DNA of 10,131 nt, taken from an uncultured Collinsella sp. (GTDB taxonomy: Bacteria; Actinomycetota; Coriobacteriia; Coriobacteriales; Coriobacteriaceae). Positions within the stretch are counted from its first letter, which is position 1. Each line of letters opens with the position of its first letter. Positions 1 through 5,793 of the stretch are shown one piece after another. Where the stretch lies: the NCBI GenBank assembly GCA_902494945.1, contig CABUVF010000071.1:1-10131 (forward strand), read 5' to 3'. A model generated the notes under the pieces. It searched no databases. It had not been told where the DNA came from and was given only the letters and a program-made list of their open reading frames with translations. A program made the position numbers and the translations under genes.

Positions 1-2
1 CG

Positions 3-12
3 ACCTCCTTTT
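3..12 (-). promoter_or_regulatory. Shine-Dalgarno site of a gene starting beyond the left edge
   Basis: On the minus strand this reads AAAAGGAGGT, a near-perfect Shine-Dalgarno site, and the strand then runs off the window within 2 bases. A start codon is therefore expected just outside, about 60 bases downstream of the dipeptidase stop and in the same direction, so the two genes may be one operon. The site lies mostly in the loop of a 5-bp inverted repeat, CGACC at 1-5 with GGTCG at 16-20. The downstream gene cannot be identified. Confidence 0.5.
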
Positions 13-70
13 CTGGGTCGGCCCGGCTTGTCTACGGTTCTCCTTGCCGCCCCGCTCAAGGGATGTGAAA

Positions 71-1084
71 TTAATAACGCTCGAAGAAGGCAAGCGCGTT
101 GTCGCTGCAGAGCTTTTGCATCACGGTCTTGCCAAAATGCTTGGAAAGCATGTTCTGGAACTCGGGCATCTTGCTGGCATCGGAGAGGAAAGCGGGCACC
201 GTGGCGCCGTCCCAGTCGCCGCCGAGCGCGATGACGTCCTCGCCGCCCAGGTCGAGCCAGTGCTCGATATGCGCCGCCAGCTGGTCGAAGGTGACGTCTG
301 CGGCGGTCTTGTCGGTTGCGTCGTTGGAAAGGAACTCGCTGCAGTAGTTGAGGCCGACGATGCCACCCATGTCGCGAATGGTGCGGAACTGGTCGTCGGT
401 AAGGTTGCGTTTGGCGCCGCAAACCGCACGGGAGTTGGAGTGGCTGGCGACGAAGGGACGCGTGGCGCGGGCGGCGACCTCGTCAAAGCACTCATCGTTG
501 AGGTGGGAGACGTCGAGCACCATGCCGGCGTGCTCCATCTGCGTAAGCGCCTCGATGCCGGCGGCGGTGAGGCCGGCGTGGGTGTCGTGGCCGCTCGCGA
601 GCGGTCCCTGCGCGTTCCAGCTGAGTGACGACATAAGCACGCCCAGGCTCTTGAGCACCTCGATCAGCGCGGGGTCCTCGGCAAAGAACGTGGCGTTTTC
701 GATGGTGTGGATGCAAGCGACCTTGCCGTCCTTGAGCGCGGGGCGAATGTCTGCGGCGCTGCGCACGTTGACCATACGGTCGTGGTTGAGCATTGCCTGG
801 CCGCTCATATGCGCCATGATCTGCGCCTGGAAGCGCGTGGCGTGGGCGGTGGGAATCTCGTCGGGGACAAACGTGGCGAAGCACTGTGCCCACGGCGTGT
901 TGCCGATCTTTGCGAGCGAGATGGCACAGGCGTTACCCTCGATGAGGTCGAAATCTTGCGGATGCGTTTCGTCGCCGGGGAAATAACCGTCGGTGCCGGC
1001 GGTAAAGCGCAGGTCGAGATCGAGCGTGGCCCAGCCGATTCGGTCGGCAGTGTCGCAGTGTAGGTCAAATACGGGATATGCCAT
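71..1084 (-). CDS. M19-family membrane-type dipeptidase (renal dipeptidase-like)
   Basis: A zinc metallopeptidase of family M19, which cleaves dipeptides, often including those with a D-residue at the C-terminal position. It has 337 residues, normal for the family. The full metal site is visible: His9-Cys-Asp11 in FDLHCDT, Glu129 in HTIENA (bridging ligand), His194 in LDVSHLND, His215 in SHSNSR and Asp290 in GGDWDG. Arg226 in KRNLTD matches the substrate-binding region. There is no signal peptide or membrane segment, so the enzyme is probably cytoplasmic. I chose the ATG at 1084 because GGAGGA lies 3-4 bases upstream and FDLHCDT, which opens the family's barrel, follows within a few residues; an upstream in-frame start would add ten unconserved residues. 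It is divergent from the FKBP gene and may be followed by a gene off the left edge. The family call is firm; the exact substrate is unknown. Confidence 0.94.
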   Translation of the reverse strand: MAYPVFDLHCDTADRIGWATLDLDLRFTAGTDGYFPGDETHPQDFDLIEGNACAISLAKIGNTPWAQCFATFVPDEIPTAHATRFQAQIMAHMSGQAMLNHDRMVNVRSAADIRPALKDGKVACIHTIENATFFAEDPALIEVLKSLGVLMSSLSWNAQGPLASGHDTHAGLTAAGIEALTQMEHAGMVLDVSHLNDECFDEVAARATRPFVASHSNSRAVCGAKRNLTDDQFRTIRDMGGIVGLNYCSEFLSNDATDKTAADVTFDQLAAHIEHWLDLGGEDVIALGGDWDGATVPAFLSDASKMPEFQNMLSKHFGKTVMQKLCSDNALAFFERY

Positions 1085-1108
1085 GGTTCCTCCGGTTGCA
1101 GCGTTTCT

Positions 1109-1146
1109 TTGCAAACTGTCATTGAATTGTATGACTAGGGTATAGT
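1109..1146. promoter_or_regulatory. Candidate divergent promoter region
   Basis: This lies between the divergent dipeptidase and FKBP genes and is the most AT-rich part of the gap. On the plus strand TATAGT (1141-1146) could be the -10 of the FKBP operon; no -35 at 16-18 bases is convincing. On the minus strand TACAAT (complement of 1126-1131) could be the -10 of the dipeptidase gene, again without a good -35. Location supports a promoter on each strand, but the exact boxes are weak. Confidence 0.3.
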
Positions 1147-1163
1147 TAGCGCCATATGTTCAC

Positions 1164-1186
1164 GGCGGCCCGCGTTGTGCGCCGCC
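1164..1186 (+). other. Hairpin in the 5' leader of the FKBP gene
   Basis: GGCGGC (1164-1169) pairs with GCCGCC (1181-1186), with further partial pairing inside, in the short untranslated leader of the FKBP-ureE pair. It ends before the Shine-Dalgarno CGGAGGT, so it does not hide that site. It has no T-run and is not a terminator. Its function is unknown; it may be chance in GC-rich DNA. Confidence 0.3.
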
Positions 1187-1204
1187 CTTATCACGGAGGT
1201 TACC

Positions 1205-1633
1205 ATGTCCAACCAGGGCAAGAAGGTCAAGACCCATTATCGCGGCACGCTCGATGACGGCACGCAGTTCGATAGCTCCTACGATCGCGGCGAGCCGCTG
1301 GAGTTCACCTGCGGCGCCGGTCAGATGATCAAGGGCTTCGACGCCGCTGTTGTCGACATGCAGGTGGGCGAGAAGAAGACCGTGCACATTCCTGCTGCCG
1401 ATGCCTACGGCGAGCACAATCCCGAGATGGTTCTGACCTTCCCGGCCGAACAGGTTCCCAACATCGAGCAGATCGAGAAGGGCATGAAGCTTTTCCTGTC
1501 CACGCCGAGCGGTATGCCCGTTCCCGCCGTGGTCATCGACGTAACGCCCGAGGCTGTGACGCTCGACGCCAACCACGAGCTGGCCGGCAAGGACCTCAAC
1601 TTTGATATCGAGCTCGTTGAGGTCGAGGGTTAG
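1205..1633 (+). CDS. slyD: SlyD-like FKBP-type peptidyl-prolyl isomerase
   Basis: A cytoplasmic prolyl cis-trans isomerase and chaperone of 142 residues. The FKBP fold begins at VKTHYRGTLDDGTQFDSS (residues 8-25) and closes with LAGKDLNFDIELVEV (126-140). Between about 70 and 122 lies the insert-in-flap domain typical of SlyD, beginning near DAYGEHNPE and ending near LDANHELAG. E. coli SlyD has a long His/Asp-rich metal-binding tail that serves nickel delivery; here the protein stops right after the FKBP domain. The ATG at 1205 has CGGAGGT upstream with normal spacing. The next gene, a UreE-type protein, begins 3 bases after the stop, so the two are almost surely co-transcribed and translationally coupled. 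The FKBP/SlyD-type call is firm; a nickel role is inferred only from the neighbour. Confidence 0.92.
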   Translation: MSNQGKKVKTHYRGTLDDGTQFDSSYDRGEPLEFTCGAGQMIKGFDAAVVDMQVGEKKTVHIPAADAYGEHNPEMVLTFPAEQVPNIEQIEKGMKLFLSTPSGMPVPAVVIDVTPEAVTLDANHELAGKDLNFDIELVEVEG

Positions 1634-1636
1634 AGT

Positions 1637-2215
1637 ATGCCTGAACGCTTGGTTTCGACGACATGCTTGGGAAATCTCAACGATCCGTCCTATGAACTCC
1701 TGCTTCGCCGGAAGTTGGGCGGCGTCTTTGAAGTTGACGAGCTACTGTTCGATTGGGACCGGGCTGATGTATGCGCGTTTGCGGGCGTGACGGAGCTGGG
1801 GCGCACGATCGATGTTCGGCTGGATGCTGCCGACGGCGGTCGTCTTGCCGATGGCGACGTGCTCGCCATCGACCGTTCGGGCATGGTGCCCGTGGCGGTT
1901 GTCGTGCGCCTGCGCAGCGCCGAGGTTAATTTGGTCGAAGTCGACCGCACGGATCCGATTGCGCTCGCGCATGCGTGCTGGGAGATCGGCAATATGCACG
2001 CGCCGCTTTTCCGAGGCGATTCGGACGAGCATACCGTGCGCATGTATACGCCGGTGCAGCCTGTTTTGGGCCGCATGCTCCGGGGCGTCGAGGGTGTTCG
2101 GCTCTCGGTGGTTACCCGTGAACTCGATGCGGACCGGCGCTTTGCATCGAGTACGGCGGAGGTCGTCGTGAGCATAGCTCCCGACTTTGCCATCGTAAAA
2201 AAGACGCGCGGCTAA
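1637..2215 (+). CDS. ureE: UreE-type nickel metallochaperone
   Basis: A protein of 192 residues. It matches the UreE plan from memory of the Sporosarcina (Bacillus) pasteurii and Klebsiella proteins. The N-terminal domain (about 30-92) has VDELLFDWDRAD, an RTIDVRLD strand and LADGDVLAID, the GDVL motif of the family. The C-terminal ferredoxin-like domain (about 104-170) has DPIALAHACWEIGNMH, corresponding to the family EIGNRH motif; His121 is the expected metal-binding residue at the dimer interface, with Met replacing the usual Arg before it. VLGRMLRGVEGV matches the following helix. There is no His-rich tail; the end is ADFAIV-like and basic. UreE brings nickel to urease, but no urease gene is visible, so the client may be another nickel enzyme such as a hydrogenase. 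The start at 1637 overlaps the end of the FKBP message, with GAGGTCGAGGG as its ribosome-binding region. Family call good; function inferred. Confidence 0.8.
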   Translation: MPERLVSTTCLGNLNDPSYELLLRRKLGGVFEVDELLFDWDRADVCAFAGVTELGRTIDVRLDAADGGRLADGDVLAIDRSGMVPVAVVVRLRSAEVNLVEVDRTDPIALAHACWEIGNMHAPLFRGDSDEHTVRMYTPVQPVLGRMLRGVEGVRLSVVTRELDADRRFASSTAEVVVSIAPDFAIVKKTRG

Positions 2216-2227
2216 GTGCGCGTATGC

Positions 2228-2270
2228 GCAAGACGGGCTTTGAGGGGCGACCAATCAAAGTCCGTCTTGC
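2228..2270 (+). other. 16-bp stem-loop between ureE and the HAD gene
   Basis: Bases 2228-2243 pair with 2255-2270 (GCAAGACGGGCTTTGA against TCAAAGTCCGTCTTGC) with one G-T wobble, around an 11-base loop. It begins 13 bases after the ureE stop, as a terminator would, but no T-run follows (TGTTGATAAG). It could be a poorly canonical terminator, a processing or stabilising hairpin that separates expression of the HAD gene, or a REP-like repeat. The pairing itself is clear; the function is open. Confidence 0.5.
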
Positions 2271-2299
2271 TGTTGATAAGAGGCTTTGGGGGAAAGCAT

Positions 2300-3097
2300 A
2301 TGGGTCTTGAGGGAATCAAGCTGATTGCATGCGATTTGGACGGCACGTTGCTGCATCCGGGGGAGCGCGAGCCGCGTTCCGAGGCCTTTGAGCTTATCGA
2401 TGAGCTGCATCGTCGCGGTATCGTGTTTATGCCGGCGAGCGGCCGTCAATATGCGAGCTTGCGCTACCTGTTTGCCCCGGTGGCCGATGAGCTCGCCTAC
2501 GTATGCGAAAACGGAGCCCTGGTGATGAGCGAGGGGCGTGCCGTTGTCAAGCGTTCCATGGAGCGTTGCCTTGCTATGGATATCGCGAATGCCGTGGTTG
2601 CGTATCCCCATGCCGACGTGACCCTTTCGTGTGAGGGGCGCCTCTACACCATGAGCGGCAACGACGCGTTTGTTGAACACCTGCGTTATGAGGTCCACTG
2701 CGATGTGGCGGTGGTCGACCGTCCCGAGGACATCGACGAGGACGTCATTAAGATTGCCTTCCAGACGCCCGAGGCAGAGCAGCCGGCGGCGCTGGAGTAT
2801 TTCGAGCGCCACTTTAGCGACTGTGTCGACGTGATGACGTCGGGAACCGAGTGGACGGACTTTATCGGCTTTGATTCGGGTAAGGGTTCCGCGCTTGCCG
2901 ATTACGGTCGTGCCCTGGGAATTTCGCCCGATGAGATGATGGCGTTTGGCGATAACGAAAACGACCGCGACATGCTCAACGTAGTGGGCCATCCCTATCT
3001 AATGGAGAGCTGCAATCCCTCTATGCGTGGCATCAACGACCGCGTCCGTTACGTACGCACGGTCGAAGAGGAGCTGCGTCGCCTGCTCGCCGAGTAG
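2300..3097 (+). CDS. Cof-type HAD-superfamily sugar/nucleotide phosphatase
   Basis: A cytoplasmic phosphatase of 265 residues in the HAD superfamily, Cof/YbiV-like with a C2 cap. All four motifs are present: motif I CDLDGTLL (nucleophile Asp12, acid/base Asp14), motif II MPASGR (Ser48), motif III Lys195 in DSGKGSAL and motif IV AFGDNENDRDML (Asp218 and Asp222 for magnesium). The cap lies between motifs II and III, roughly residues 80-185. Such enzymes remove phosphate from sugar phosphates, FMN or pyridoxal phosphate; the substrate cannot be read from sequence. I chose the ATG at 2300, which has GGGGGAAAG upstream and starts 12 residues before motif I; an earlier in-frame GTG at 2216 would place 28 unconserved residues and the stem-loop inside the gene. 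It lies 84 bases after ureE and converges on the perR gene. Confidence 0.92.
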   Translation: MGLEGIKLIACDLDGTLLHPGEREPRSEAFELIDELHRRGIVFMPASGRQYASLRYLFAPVADELAYVCENGALVMSEGRAVVKRSMERCLAMDIANAVVAYPHADVTLSCEGRLYTMSGNDAFVEHLRYEVHCDVAVVDRPEDIDEDVIKIAFQTPEAEQPAALEYFERHFSDCVDVMTSGTEWTDFIGFDSGKGSALADYGRALGISPDEMMAFGDNENDRDMLNVVGHPYLMESCNPSMRGINDRVRYVRTVEEELRRLLAE

Positions 3098-3100
3098 ATA

Positions 3101-3171
3101 TTTGGGACATGCCTAGAAATGTACTGTTTGCTGTAGCGGATGGGCAAGTAGATTTGCAGGCATGTCCCAAA
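3101..3171. repeat. 71-base hairpin element with 14-bp perfect inverted repeats
   Basis: TTTGGGACATGCCT (3101-3114) is the exact reverse complement of 3158-3171. Inside, AAAT (3117-3120) pairs with ATTT (3152-3155) and 3124-3132 pairs with 3143-3151 with several wobbles, so nearly the whole element can fold into one long hairpin around loop 3133-3142. It fills the gap between the convergent HAD gene (stop at 3097) and perR (stop at 3174). It could end transcription from both sides, but only AAA/TTT at its tips resembles a U-tract. It could also be a REP or miniature mobile element. No target-site duplication is obvious. Confidence 0.75.
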
Positions 3172-3173
3172 GG

Positions 3174-3554
3174 CTACTGGCAGTCGGGGCAGAGTCCCTC
3201 AAAGATGGTGTAGTGCGAGCTGACGCTCCATCCGATTTGTTCGGATGCCCTGGCGTCGAGCTGGGCGTCGAAGGGGAGTGGCACGTCGATGACGCGGCTG
3301 CACGAGGTGCAGATGATATGTGCGTGCGGCTCGATGGTGCGATCGAAGCGGCTGCCGCCCGGCGTCTTAATAGAGAGAATCTCCCCTGCGTCGGCTAAGA
3401 GATTGAGGTTGCGGTAGACCGTGCCGCGGCTGATCTTGTCATCCTGTTCGCGTACGGCGTTGTAGATTTCGTCGGCGGTGGGATGGTTATAGCTTTGGCG
3501 CACAGCGTCAAGAACCAGCTTTCGCTGCCTGGTATTCCTTCTTTGCACCGCCAT
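3174..3554 (-). CDS. perR: PerR-type Fur-family metal/peroxide regulator
   Basis: A DNA-binding repressor of 126 residues. The winged-helix domain spans about residues 5-72, with HPTADEIYNAV and SRGTVYRNLNLLADAGEI as the recognition region. The dimerisation domain has HAHIICTSCSRVID and ends in LCPDCQ. Cys82, Cys85, Cys122 and Cys125 form the structural zinc site. The sensing ligands of Bacillus subtilis PerR (H37, D85, H91, H93, D104) line up with His24, Asp71, His77, His79 and Asp90. The Asp at the last position rather than Glu is the residue that favours the peroxide-sensing type over classic Fur. It probably represses oxidative-stress or metal genes using iron or manganese. The start at 3554 has AGAGGCGAGG close upstream. 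Its promoter region overlaps the end of the acylphosphatase gene. Fur family is certain; the PerR subtype is a good inference. Confidence 0.9.
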   Translation of the reverse strand: MAVQRRNTRQRKLVLDAVRQSYNHPTADEIYNAVREQDDKISRGTVYRNLNLLADAGEILSIKTPGGSRFDRTIEPHAHIICTSCSRVIDVPLPFDAQLDARASEQIGWSVSSHYTIFEGLCPDCQ

Positions 3555-3590
3555 GCGCCTCGCCTCTTTTCTGTCAACGGTCGTAGGTAA

Positions 3591-3619
3591 ATGATACCGT
3601 ATTTAGCACACAATACTAA
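3591..3619 (-). promoter_or_regulatory. Candidate perR promoter and operator
   Basis: On the minus strand TATCAT (complement of 3591-3596) is a possible -10, with only a poor -35 (TTAGTA) 17 bases upstream. The same AT-rich stretch has an interrupted palindrome, TTAG at 3603-3606 and CTAA at 3616-3619, seen within TTATTAGTATTGTGTGCTAA on the minus strand. PerR proteins often bind AT-rich dyads and repress their own genes, but this is a weak match to the 7-1-7 consensus. Confidence 0.25.
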
Positions 3620-4026
3620 TAACGAGGAATGAAACCGTCTTCATTGGCAAGTGGGGCTCGGGCCTGGGCGTCTACGAGGCGAAAACGCGTTCCCATGCGC
3701 TCGTAGGAGGCGTGAAGCGCCTCGAGATGAGATAGGATGTTTGCCGGAGCTCCCTGTATCTCCATCTCGACTGAACCGTCTTCCATGTTACGCACCCAGC
3801 CGGTGAGCGCGCGTGCCTGCGCGAGGTTGGTGTTGGTAAAGCGAAAGCCAACGCCCTGGACTTGCCCCGCCCAGCGCAGGAAATAGCGCAGGGGAGTGTC
3901 TTGAGTGGCCTCGTCGCTTGCGAGCACAGTAAGCCTGCGGCGCAACTCGAGCTCAATGTTTGATGGTTTTTGAGGCTCTCGACTGCCGCCGGTGACGCTG
4001 GAGAAGAACGCATCGAAGAAGCCCAT
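3616..4026 (-). CDS. acyP: Acylphosphatase with N-terminal extension
   Basis: A small enzyme that hydrolyses acyl phosphates. The domain begins near LRYFLRWAGQVQGVGFRF (residues 46-63), with the phosphate-binding loop and catalytic Arg62, followed by LTGWVRNMEDGSVE, where Asn80 is the second catalytic residue; it continues to GFIPRY at the C-terminus, the usual ending. Single-domain acylphosphatases have about 90-100 residues; this one has 136 because about 45 residues precede the domain (MGFFDAFFSSVTGG, then a charged stretch with IELELRRRLTVLAS). The extension is not recognised. The ATG at 4026 lies 2 bases after the oxidoreductase stop with no strong Shine-Dalgarno, so translation is probably coupled. 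An earlier in-frame start would overlap the oxidoreductase gene by over 100 bases. Confidence 0.88.
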   Translation of the reverse strand: MGFFDAFFSSVTGGSREPQKPSNIELELRRRLTVLASDEATQDTPLRYFLRWAGQVQGVGFRFTNTNLAQARALTGWVRNMEDGSVEMEIQGAPANILSHLEALHASYERMGTRFRLVDAQARAPLANEDGFIPRY

Positions 4027-4028
4027 CG

Positions 4029-5135
4029 CTAGGCCTGCTTGCCTGCGTCGGACGGGAAGGTGATGCCGGCCTGCTGGCGCACGGCATCCATGATGCGCAA
4101 TGAGACGAGCGTGACATCGCGGTAGTGGCCAAGTTCGTGACGTCCCGCCGGGGTCTCCCAAATCTCTTCCTTAACGTTATCGATGCCGCCGATGGCGGTG
4201 ATAAAGTCTGTGAGTTCGTATTCCATAGTGTTGCTCGATTTGGGCAGGTCGAGCACGCGGCCGTTGTCGCCCTGTTCGCGCGGTGCCTCGGTCGCCGAGC
4301 CGCGTACGACATCGCCGCGATAGTCGATGCGGACATTGCGGGGCGTGGACAGATGGTCGATCTGGATAGTGCCACGCTCGCCTTCGATCTGCGAGGGCAG
4401 CAGGTCATTCGTTATTTTGGAGTGCGCGAGCTCGACGGAGATACGGCCACCGCCGTAGCTGGCGAGAATGGAACCGCAGCCGTCGATGGGGCCGTGCGTG
4501 AGCTGTCGCGTGGCGGGGTCGAGCAGAGTAGCCATGCTCGTAAGGCCGGAGGGCATGCCGAAAATCTCGACCATGGGCTCGACGGTGTAGACGCCAATGT
4601 CCATGAGGGAGCCCGAGGCCATGTGGCAGTCGAAGATATTGGTGGCGCGCCCCGCGAGAACCTCGTTGTAGCGCGAAGAATACTTGCCAAAGCGCAACGA
4701 TGCACGACGAATGGGCGCAATCTCGCCCAGGGCGTCCTCGATGGCGTGGAAAGCGGGGTCATGGAGCGGGCGCATGGCCTCGAGGGCTACGACGCCCGCC
4801 GCCTCGGCTGCGCGGAAGACTTCCAGCGCCTGCGCTTCGGTGGCGCAGAAGGGCTTCTCGACGATGACATGCTTGCCGCCGGCGATGCAGGCAAGGGCCT
4901 GCGCGTAGTGAAGTGCGTTAGGACTGCCGATATAGACGGCGTCGACGTCGGCGGCTGCCGCGAGCTCATCGAGTGAGGTAAAGTTTCGCTCGCCACCGCG
5001 CTCGGCGGTAAAGGCAGCACCGCGATTGGCATCGCGTGAAAGCGTGCCCACAAACGCGGCTTGGTCGTTGGCGTCGATGACTTGGATAAAGTCGTCGGTG
5101 ATCATGGATGTGCCGATGGTCGCGATGCGCAGCAT
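4029..5135 (-). CDS. Gfo/Idh/MocA-family NAD(P)-dependent oxidoreductase
   Basis: A cytoplasmic dehydrogenase of 368 residues. The N-terminal Rossmann domain starts at MLRIATIGTS; its glycine motif is degenerate (IGTSMIT in place of GxGxxG). VDAVYIGSPNALHYAQA (64-80) and HVIVEKPFCAT (89-99), with Lys94 of the EKP motif, are hallmarks of the family. The C-terminal domain contains GSLMDIGVYTVEPMVEIFG (175-193), the family DxGxY motif, and sheet strands with GGGRISVELAHSK. These enzymes oxidise or reduce sugars, inositols or related ring compounds; the substrate cannot be assigned. The ATG at 5135 has AAGGGGGA 5 bases upstream and the Rossmann strand begins at residue 2, so the longer open frame extending upstream over the RNase H gene is not used. 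The acylphosphatase gene follows after 2 bases and RNase HI lies 73 bases upstream. Confidence 0.9.
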   Translation of the reverse strand: MLRIATIGTSMITDDFIQVIDANDQAAFVGTLSRDANRGAAFTAERGGERNFTSLDELAAAADVDAVYIGSPNALHYAQALACIAGGKHVIVEKPFCATEAQALEVFRAAEAAGVVALEAMRPLHDPAFHAIEDALGEIAPIRRASLRFGKYSSRYNEVLAGRATNIFDCHMASGSLMDIGVYTVEPMVEIFGMPSGLTSMATLLDPATRQLTHGPIDGCGSILASYGGGRISVELAHSKITNDLLPSQIEGERGTIQIDHLSTPRNVRIDYRGDVVRGSATEAPREQGDNGRVLDLPKSSNTMEYELTDFITAIGGIDNVKEEIWETPAGRHELGHYRDVTLVSLRIMDAVRQQAGITFPSDAGKQA

Positions 5136-5208
5136 ACGTCCCCCTTGCGTTGTTTGGTCTACAGGATGAGTGTAGCGCGTGGGGATATAAAGCTGCGCGA
5201 AAACGCTA

Positions 5209-5694
5209 TTACAGGTCGCTCTCGTTAAAGCCGGTGTCGATATCGAGGTTGCTGCCGTCGGCCGCCGTGGTGGCAAGTTCGTCGCAGCGCTCGTTGAGCT
5301 CGTGACCGGCGTGACCCTTAACCCAGATGAACTCAACTTTGTGCTTGCTTTTGGCGGTGAGTAGGCGTTCCCACAGGTCGCGGTTCTTGACGGGTTGCTT
5401 GTTGGCGGTTTTCCATCCGCGCTTTTTCCAGCCGTCGATCCAGTGCTTGTTAAAGGCGTTGACGACGTACTGTGAGTCGGAATGGACTTCGACCTCGCAA
5501 GGGCGGTTGAGTGCCTCGAGCGCCACGATGACCGCCATGAGCTCCATGCGGTTGTTGGTGGTCTTGGCGTAGCCGCGCGAAAGCTCGGAGGTGAAGGTCT
5601 TGCCGGCGGGGTTGGTGTATTTGAGTACGGCGCCGTAGCCACCGCGTCCCGGATTTGATCGGGCCGAGCCGTCGGTATAGATGATGACCTTCAC
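5209..5694 (-). CDS. rnhA: Ribonuclease HI
   Basis: An endonuclease that cuts the RNA strand of RNA-DNA hybrids, removing R-loops and primers. It has 161 residues, very close to E. coli RNase HI (155), and aligns along its length. The catalytic acids are Asp8 in IYTDGSARSNPG, Glu51 in NNRMELM, Asp73 in HSDSQYV and Asp138 in ERCDELA, with His128 in WVKGHAGH. The basic handle region, DGWKKRGWKTANKQPVKN (87-104), is present, so it is the handle-containing bacterial type. Translation starts with GTG at 5694, preceded by AAAGGAAG at good spacing. It lies 99 bases after the LysR stop and 73 bases before the oxidoreductase. No strong terminator is visible on either side, so read-through in both gaps is possible. 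Confidence 0.97.
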   Translation of the reverse strand: MKVIIYTDGSARSNPGRGGYGAVLKYTNPAGKTFTSELSRGYAKTTNNRMELMAVIVALEALNRPCEVEVHSDSQYVVNAFNKHWIDGWKKRGWKTANKQPVKNRDLWERLLTAKSKHKVEFIWVKGHAGHELNERCDELATTAADGSNLDIDTGFNESDL

Positions 5695-5793
5695 GGGCTT
5701 CCTTTCGTTGAGTGCATTTCATATGAGTGACCATTGTAGCGCCATGCCCGCCGGGGGCTAGCAATCTACGATTTCTACCCCGTCTTCCGACTG
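5695..5793 (-). promoter_or_regulatory. Gap between lysR and rnhA with a possible -10
   Basis: On the minus strand TACAAT (complement of 5733-5738) lies about 40 bases before the rnhA start and could be its -10. The nearest TTGCTA is 20 bases upstream, too far for a normal -35. A short GC hairpin, GCCC with GGGC around 5747-5759, lacks a T-run and is not a clear terminator for lysR. Confidence 0.22.

Noticed and set aside
44..628. Long plus-strand frame opposite the dipeptidase
   Set aside because: No motif and no ribosome-binding site; the minus-strand gene carries the complete M19 metal site.
2255..2992. 245-codon minus-strand frame opposite the HAD gene
   Set aside because: Antisense shadow; all four HAD motifs are on the plus strand.
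5136..5642. N-terminal extension of the oxidoreductase over the RNase HI gene
   Set aside because: Low-complexity Ser/Thr/Pro-rich shadow translation; the Rossmann fold and a good ribosome-binding site begin at 5135.
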